NCBI GenBank assembly: GCA_910586515.1
Contig: CAJUGL010000072.1
Location: forward strand, 1-15,533
DNA length: 15,533 nucleotides
Direction of reading: 5' to 3'
Source of the DNA: an uncultured Acetatifactor sp.
Lineage (GTDB): Bacteria; Bacillota; Clostridia; Lachnospirales; Lachnospiraceae
Numbering within the stretch: the stretch's first letter is position 1; each line of letters opens with the position of its first letter. The position numbers were made by a program, and so were the translations under genes. Below, in pieces: positions 11,937 through 15,533 of the stretch. The notes beneath the pieces were generated by a model, which was not told where the DNA came from, searched no databases, and was given only the letters and a program-made list of their open reading frames with translations.

Positions 11937-13475
11937 TTATTCCTGGAGATATTTCACCGGGCTTTTTACCGCATCAGCCAAATACCTTACCGGCCCCCCG
12001 TAAGGGCCCAGCCGTTCTGCCTCCGCCATCATCCTGTCATATGCCTCCAGAAGCAGTTCCCCTATGCGGATCGGCCCGGCGGTCTGCTCTTCATGGAAGC
12101 TCTCCGAATCCATCAACCCCCGCGCCCCTTCCTCCGCCAGTTCCACCGCTCTGCCGATATTATCACAGACAGCGGCAAAGGCCGCCTTCTGTCTCTCATC
12201 CGGCAGCCGGGCGTCTTCCAGCTTCCGTATCTCACCCTTCAGATAAAACAACAGTATTCTCTCCTGAGTTGCCAGGTCACTGTACATCTTTTCCGCTGTG
12301 CGTTCTAGCGTCAAACCGCTTCCGGCCTCCGCCAACATGCCCTCCTCTCCCGGCAGGCTGCCGAAAAATTCCAAAGCATCGCTTACCCGTTCTTTAAATT
12401 TTTTAATTTCGTCAATCGCTGTCCTGTCGGAAGGCCCGCGCAGCGCATCGATCTCCGCCGCAAAGGCAATGGTCTCCAAACGCAGCAGCCCGTCCTCCAG
12501 CCAGGGAAGCGTAACCTCCTCCGGGCGCATCGACGCAAAACCCTCCGCCAGAACCGCTGTCTCCTCCGCCAGATATCCGTAAGGCAGCGCCGGATCTGCC
12601 ATGGCCCCTGCCGCCTTCCTGCCTGCGGAAGCTGCCCGTTCCATTCTCTCTTCCGCATTTTTCCTCATGTCCTGAAAAATCAGCGCCGCGAGCTCATTGA
12701 GACATTCCGCTATTTTTTCTCCTTTTCCTCTTGCCCGTTCCGCCAGCGCATCATACTTTTGACACAGAGGCGCATATTTTCCGCCATGCTCCGGCAAGGC
12801 TCTGGCGATGGTGAGTCCGGTCTGAAAAGCCGTGATACCGGCTTCAAAAGCAGCGTCTTCCATGGCCTTTACAATCAGGAAACGTGCGGAGATCTCATCC
12901 GGCCGCTGCGCAATGGCCGTGACACGCTCCAACGTCCGCTTCAGCTCCCCAGCCATTTTCTCCGCCCTGCCGGCGGCAAATTCCCAAAAAAGCGCATAAA
13001 ACTCTACCTCCGGCACGTCTTTCCCATGTTTCCTGGTATAAACGGCAGTCTCCCCGGCTTCCGCAATCAATCCGTTTAGTTCCCGTATCATCTCATCTGT
13101 TGTTTTCGAATACATCATGGTGCTTTTCTCCTTTTCCCTGTCTGACAGATGCAGTCGGTATTTCCGGTATTCCGCAGGGGTCACCCCCATGTATGCTTTA
13201 AAGCTGCGGGTAAAGCCCTCATGAGAATCAAAACCGTACTTCAGCGCCAGTTCCAGTATTGTACTCCGGGTCCCGGCAAGCTCCTCGGCCGCAAGAGCAA
13301 TCTTCCGTCTGGCCACATATCCCATAACGCTGTCTCCCACCGCCTCCCGAAACATTCTCTGGTAGTGATATTTGGAAAAGTGAATGCCTGCTGCCAGCAC
13401 TTCCACAGTGAGCTTCTCATGTATCTTCTCCTCAATCATGTCAAGAGAACGGAATATGGGGTTTCTTTTATCCAT
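11937..13475 (-). CDS. AraC-family regulator with N-terminal HTH and long helical C-terminus
   Basis: I choose ATG 13475 (512 residues) because GGGAGGTG lies 5 bases upstream; the frame continues to 13562 but without a ribosome site. Residues ~8-110 are a classic two-helix-turn-helix AraC domain: LTVEVLAAGIHFSKYHYQRM as the first unit, ILELALKYGFDSHEGFTRSF as the second, and the terminal GVTPAEYRKYR. In most AraC proteins the DNA-binding part is C-terminal; here it is N-terminal, as in SoxS-like or GyrI-linked forms. The remaining ~390 residues are Ala/Glu/Arg-rich and almost wholly helical. They do not resemble GyrI or an AraC cupin, and I do not recognise the domain. It could be a ligand- or protein-binding helical bundle. 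It is monocistronic, and its target may include the inverted repeat at 13584-13624. Confidence 0.88.
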   Translation of the reverse strand: MDKRNPIFRSLDMIEEKIHEKLTVEVLAAGIHFSKYHYQRMFREAVGDSVMGYVARRKIALAAEELAGTRSTILELALKYGFDSHEGFTRSFKAYMGVTPAEYRKYRLHLSDREKEKSTMMYSKTTDEMIRELNGLIAEAGETAVYTRKHGKDVPEVEFYALFWEFAAGRAEKMAGELKRTLERVTAIAQRPDEISARFLIVKAMEDAAFEAGITAFQTGLTIARALPEHGGKYAPLCQKYDALAERARGKGEKIAECLNELAALIFQDMRKNAEERMERAASAGRKAAGAMADPALPYGYLAEETAVLAEGFASMRPEEVTLPWLEDGLLRLETIAFAAEIDALRGPSDRTAIDEIKKFKERVSDALEFFGSLPGEEGMLAEAGSGLTLERTAEKMYSDLATQERILLFYLKGEIRKLEDARLPDERQKAAFAAVCDNIGRAVELAEEGARGLMDSESFHEEQTAGPIRIGELLLEAYDRMMAEAERLGPYGGPVRYLADAVKSPVKYLQE

Positions 13476-13583
13476 CTCTGCACCTCCCAATACCTGACAG
13501 CGGACATTCTTTTCTGCCGAATTCACGCTGTCTTTGTGTTCCGCGACAATACAAGAATACAACAGTCCAGTCTCCTATTCTTG

Positions 13584-13624
13584 ACGAAAAGTGCCGAATT
13601 TATCTGCAATCACTTTTATTTCGT
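13584..13624. promoter_or_regulatory. Inverted repeat between the AraC-type and GNAT genes
   Basis: ACGAAAAGTG (13584-13593) faces CACTTTTATTTCGT (13611-13624). The arms AAAAGTG/CACTTTT match perfectly, and ACGA/TCGT extends them past a short bulge. It lies about 110 bp upstream of the AraC-type start and about 70 bp upstream of the GNAT promoter. It is a candidate operator for autoregulation or for control of the divergent gene. I see no convincing sigma-A promoter for the AraC-type gene in this gap. Confidence 0.4.
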
Positions 13625-13695
13625 AACATTTCAGACAGGATGCTGAACGGTTACTTTATTTCATTTTATGGCAGCAAAAGATTCTGTGCACAGTC

Positions 13696-13724
13696 TTGCA
13701 AATCCTTCATTTTTCCGATACAAT
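13696..13724 (+). promoter_or_regulatory. Promoter of the GNAT acetyltransferase gene
   Basis: TTGCAA (13696-13701) and TACAAT (13719-13724) are separated by 17 bp. Start near 13731 gives a leader of about 70 bases. Its position inside the frame that stays open upstream of the GNAT start argues that this upstream extension is not coding. Confidence 0.75.
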
Positions 13725-13801
13725 CATGTTATGAAGGAACGGGTTTTATACAAAGGCAGACCATCAGACAAGCAAAATCAGATTGGCAGGTGAAACGAAC
13801 C

Positions 13802-14254
13802 ATGATTATCAGAGAATATATTCCCTCGGACTGTAAATATCTAGCAGAACTGTTTTATCAAACTGTTCATGCCGTAAATGCCAAAGACTACACAGACGAA
13901 CAGTTAAATGTCTGGGCAACCGGCAATGTGGACATAGCGGAATGGAACCGGTCTTTATCCGGACATTATTCGCTTGTGGCCATAAAAAACGGCATGATAA
14001 CAGGGTTTGGCGATATTGACAGAACCGGCTACCTTGACAGGCTGTATGTCCACAAAGACTATCAAAATCAAGGGATTGCCACCGCTGTCTGCGATAAACT
14101 GGAGCAAGCTTTTGGGGTAGGCAGAATAACCACACACGCGTCCATCACGGCAAAGCCCTTCTTTCTTCACAGGGGATATCATATAATAAAAGAACAGCAA
14201 GTAATCAGGTCAAATATCTCCCTGACGAATTACATTATGGAAAAAAGGCTTTGA
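13802..14254 (+). CDS. GNAT-family N-acetyltransferase, YafP-like
   Basis: A 150-residue GNAT protein starting MIIREYIPSDCKYLAELFYQ. The acetyl-CoA binding motif A is clear: LDRLYVHKDYQNQGIA (78-93), with the Q-x-x-G-I-A loop. The segments TVHAVNAKDYTDEQLNVWA (21-39) and ASITAKPFFLHRGY (113-126) match the YafP-type subgroup. The start at 13802 is chosen because the conserved fold begins there and the promoter lies downstream of the longer frame's first codon; an AGGTG site sits 11 bases upstream. In E. coli YafP follows dinB in an SOS operon, but no dinB or LexA-type site is visible here. The acceptor substrate is unknown. It converges on the broken PHP gene, with 127 bp of unremarkable sequence between them. 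Confidence 0.85.
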   Translation: MIIREYIPSDCKYLAELFYQTVHAVNAKDYTDEQLNVWATGNVDIAEWNRSLSGHYSLVAIKNGMITGFGDIDRTGYLDRLYVHKDYQNQGIATAVCDKLEQAFGVGRITTHASITAKPFFLHRGYHIIKEQQVIRSNISLTNYIMEKRL

Positions 14255-14381
14255 TATCCGTATTCCGTTCCTTTTCCTCCCACACGAACCGCCCTGCAAA
14301 ATTGTAGGAATTTCAGGTCACATCCACTGCAATTGCAAAAATTTCCGTTCATCTGCAACAGTCCGGATACAGCGGAGAACC

Positions 14382-14743
14382 TCACAAAATCCCTTTCAGG
14401 TCAAGCATGGACAGAGATATCTCCAGGCCGCCAACCGTAAATCCTTCACTTTTGTTAAATTCTCCGTGGCAATCACAACCGCCGGTAATCCGCATATCGT
14501 TATTTTTGCAAAAGTTAACACAGATATCCGTAGCATCTTTTGAGTGCGACGGGTAATAGCATTCAATCCCTTCTAACCCACACATTCTCATTTCGCTGAG
14601 CATGGATACAAATCCGTCCGGATTTCGCTCTGATCACATATGGAAATCAAACCGACATTTCTCTTTTTAGCAAGTGCTACGATTTCTTCAGGCGAACGGG
14701 AGCTGTCAGAATACATTGAATGAATGTGCAAATCGACTTTCAT
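14382..14743 (-). pseudogene. PHP-domain phosphoesterase, broken by internal deletion and frameshift
   Basis: The 5' part begins MKVDLHIHSMYSDSSRSPEE behind a strong AGGAGG site, the classic metal-binding start of PHP phosphoesterases, and reads normally to about residue 37 (GLISICD). The frame then runs into unrelated residues and stops at 14588. The PHP C-terminal part continues in another frame (14382 to about 14633), with GLEGIECYYPSHS and ITGGCDCHGEF, the usual late metal-site segments. Family members are normally well over 200 residues with a middle containing HPG-type motifs. That middle, roughly 100-150 residues, is missing, so deletion plus frameshift is the simplest reading. It is unlikely to be active. 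A perfect hairpin lies directly upstream of its ribosome site. Confidence 0.8.
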
Positions 14744-14760
14744 ACTTTACCTCCTCCTGT

Positions 14761-14782
14761 TACATGGCGCCAACACCATGTA
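14761..14782. promoter_or_regulatory. Perfect hairpin upstream of the PHP ribosome site
   Basis: TACATGG (14761-14767) and CCATGTA (14776-14782) flank an 8-base loop. On the minus strand the hairpin ends 2-3 bases before the AGGAGG of the broken PHP gene, so in RNA it would sit directly against the ribosome site; as DNA it could be an operator. The rest of 14744-14873 shows only a weak promoter-like pair (TTGCTG, 16 bp, CATAAT) near 14856-14883. Confidence 0.4.
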
Positions 14783-14873
14783 ATTGACACTCCTAAAGAA
14801 CAGCTATCTGCTCTGTTTCAGTTATTAATTGGCATTACTCCCGGCTGTGCCGAAGGTATTATGCTAAAGTATA

Positions 14874-15440
14874 CTATTGCAGCAAATGTCCATCCATGAT
14901 GCCAAGCAAACCCTCAACAATCCCCTTATAATGTGTAGAAAATCTGATATCCTGCTTTAAACAATTATTCAAATCGATATCAAAGCGGATAAATCTGTCT
15001 ATCACATGGGCAGATATCTTCTTTCTGTAATCCTCATTAAATTCATATCTGTGAATCACAATATTTCCTAATGATTCTTCCTCAATCAGTCTCTCATACA
15101 AATCAACAATCCTGATTTCGTTCTGAACTTTTACATCTTTAACGCAGACCAATTCCTCATCCCATGAGGTTAAACCTCGCTCAAAACCTTCATCATCTAC
15201 AACGTATACCGAACAGGCTTTTCCCTGATATATTTTTCTAAAAGCATCGGGATAGCATTCATATACCGTAGTGAGACCATTTTCGTCTGTCGAAATACAA
15301 AAATCAAAATCATCCTGTTTTACACCAAACAAAAGTCCTACAACAAAATTCCCCGTCGCATATACATAAGCCTTTTTATGTAATGATTCATGAGGATGCA
15401 ATGTTTCCAAACCCGCATTTGGAGATACATGATAAAGCAT
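14874..15440 (-). CDS. Conserved-looking protein of unknown function
   Basis: I place the start at ATG 15440 (188 residues, MLYHVSPNAGLETLHP), because GGGAGG lies 8 bases upstream; the frame extends eight codons further without a site. The protein is soluble, with no signal peptide or membrane segment. The opening LYHVSPNAGLETLHP...KKAYVYAT has the look of the first strands of ADP-ribosyltransferase-like folds, and the YECYPDAFRKIYQGKACSVY stretch seems family-specific. I cannot assign an activity, and the fold idea is weak. The sequence is clearly more AT-rich than the central genes, as is the adjacent PHP remnant, which suggests separate ancestry. A near-consensus promoter lies directly upstream, and no clear terminator follows. 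Confidence 0.75.
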   Translation of the reverse strand: MLYHVSPNAGLETLHPHESLHKKAYVYATGNFVVGLLFGVKQDDFDFCISTDENGLTTVYECYPDAFRKIYQGKACSVYVVDDEGFERGLTSWDEELVCVKDVKVQNEIRIVDLYERLIEEESLGNIVIHRYEFNEDYRKKISAHVIDRFIRFDIDLNNCLKQDIRFSTHYKGIVEGLLGIMDGHLLQ

Positions 15441-15478
15441 AGGAATAACCTCCCAAATATACACCTGTTTTTACATTA

Positions 15479-15506
15479 ATTATAGCAAATCATCACAATT
15501 TGGCAA
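15479..15506 (-). promoter_or_regulatory. Promoter of the unknown 188-residue protein gene
   Basis: On the minus strand TTGCCA (15501-15506, one base from consensus) is followed after 16 bp by a perfect TATAAT (15479-15484). Start near 15472 gives a leader of about 32 bases. The last 27 bp of the window (15507-15533) are AT-rich and show no gene. Confidence 0.8.
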
Positions 15507-15533
15507 TCCATTTTTGAAATATTATACAGCAAA

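Noticed and set aside
13640..13801. N-terminal extension of the GNAT frame by 54 codons
   Set aside because: It has no family resemblance, contains the promoter at 13696-13724, and the conserved fold starts at 13802.
14255..14381. Gap between the convergent GNAT gene and PHP remnant searched for a terminator or RNA
   Set aside because: Only the short palindrome TGCAATTGCA was found; no stem with a T tract and no coding frame with a ribosome site.
1..15533. CRISPR arrays, transposase genes, integrases, reverse transcriptase or complete rRNA/tRNA genes
   Set aside because: No regularly spaced repeats, no transposase, integrase or reverse transcriptase motifs, and no rRNA were seen; the only tRNA is the partial tRNA-Tyr at the left edge.

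Overview
The window looks like a chromosomal segment from a Gram-positive clostridium, most likely Lachnospiraceae. This rests on strong AGGAGG-type ribosome sites, sigma-A-type promoters, a tRNA-Tyr of clostridial type, a fused cell-wall amidase/deacetylase and large two-component proteins. The taxon is inferred from gene character, not from a marker gene. Most of the window has balanced to slightly GC-rich coding sequence. The rightmost ~0.8 kb is visibly more AT-rich.

Left part (1-5927, all minus strand). The 5' half of a tRNA-Tyr gene runs off the left edge behind its own promoter. Next comes a membrane-anchored protein joining an N-acetylmuramoyl-L-alanine amidase to a polysaccharide deacetylase. 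Upstream of it, and separated by a strong intrinsic terminator, lies a tightly packed four-gene signalling operon, transcribed from about 5866 down to 1677. Its order is a secreted FG-GAP-like protein, an OmpR-type response regulator, a HAMP sensor kinase, and a one-TM protein with a PepSY-like segment. Starts and stops overlap by 4 bp or lie 2 bp apart, so translation is probably coupled. The layout recalls WalR-WalK-YycH/YycI, with a cell-wall enzyme next door.

Middle (5928-8943, minus). A soluble hybrid sensor kinase (two PAS-like regions, HisKA, HATPase, receiver) is followed by a 129-bp hairpin-containing segment bounded by 10-bp direct repeats, then a perfect intrinsic terminator. A small three-helix membrane protein lies upstream under its own promoter.

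Right of centre (9041-11913, plus). A consensus promoter drives four genes: a small coiled-coil protein, a three-part DUF3795/unknown/Nudix protein, an unrecognised 54-residue protein, and a formylglycine-generating-enzyme-like protein. The C-terminus of the last has the layout of a diversity-generating-retroelement (DGR) variable protein. It has no catalytic cysteines, an RGG...GFRSAY frame, and a run of NNY codons at the positions such systems vary. No reverse transcriptase or template repeat is in the window. Two perfect GC-rich hairpins separate this operon from the convergent gene.

Right part (11937-15533). This holds an AraC-family regulator with an unusual ~390-residue helical C-terminus (minus), a YafP-like GNAT acetyltransferase with a consensus promoter (plus), a PHP-family phosphoesterase gene broken by an internal deletion and frameshift (minus), and an AT-rich conserved-looking gene of unknown function (minus).

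The most notable lead is the orphan DGR-type variable protein and its operon. Next are the amidase-deacetylase fusion, the WalRK-like cassette, and the 129-bp element with its flanking duplication.
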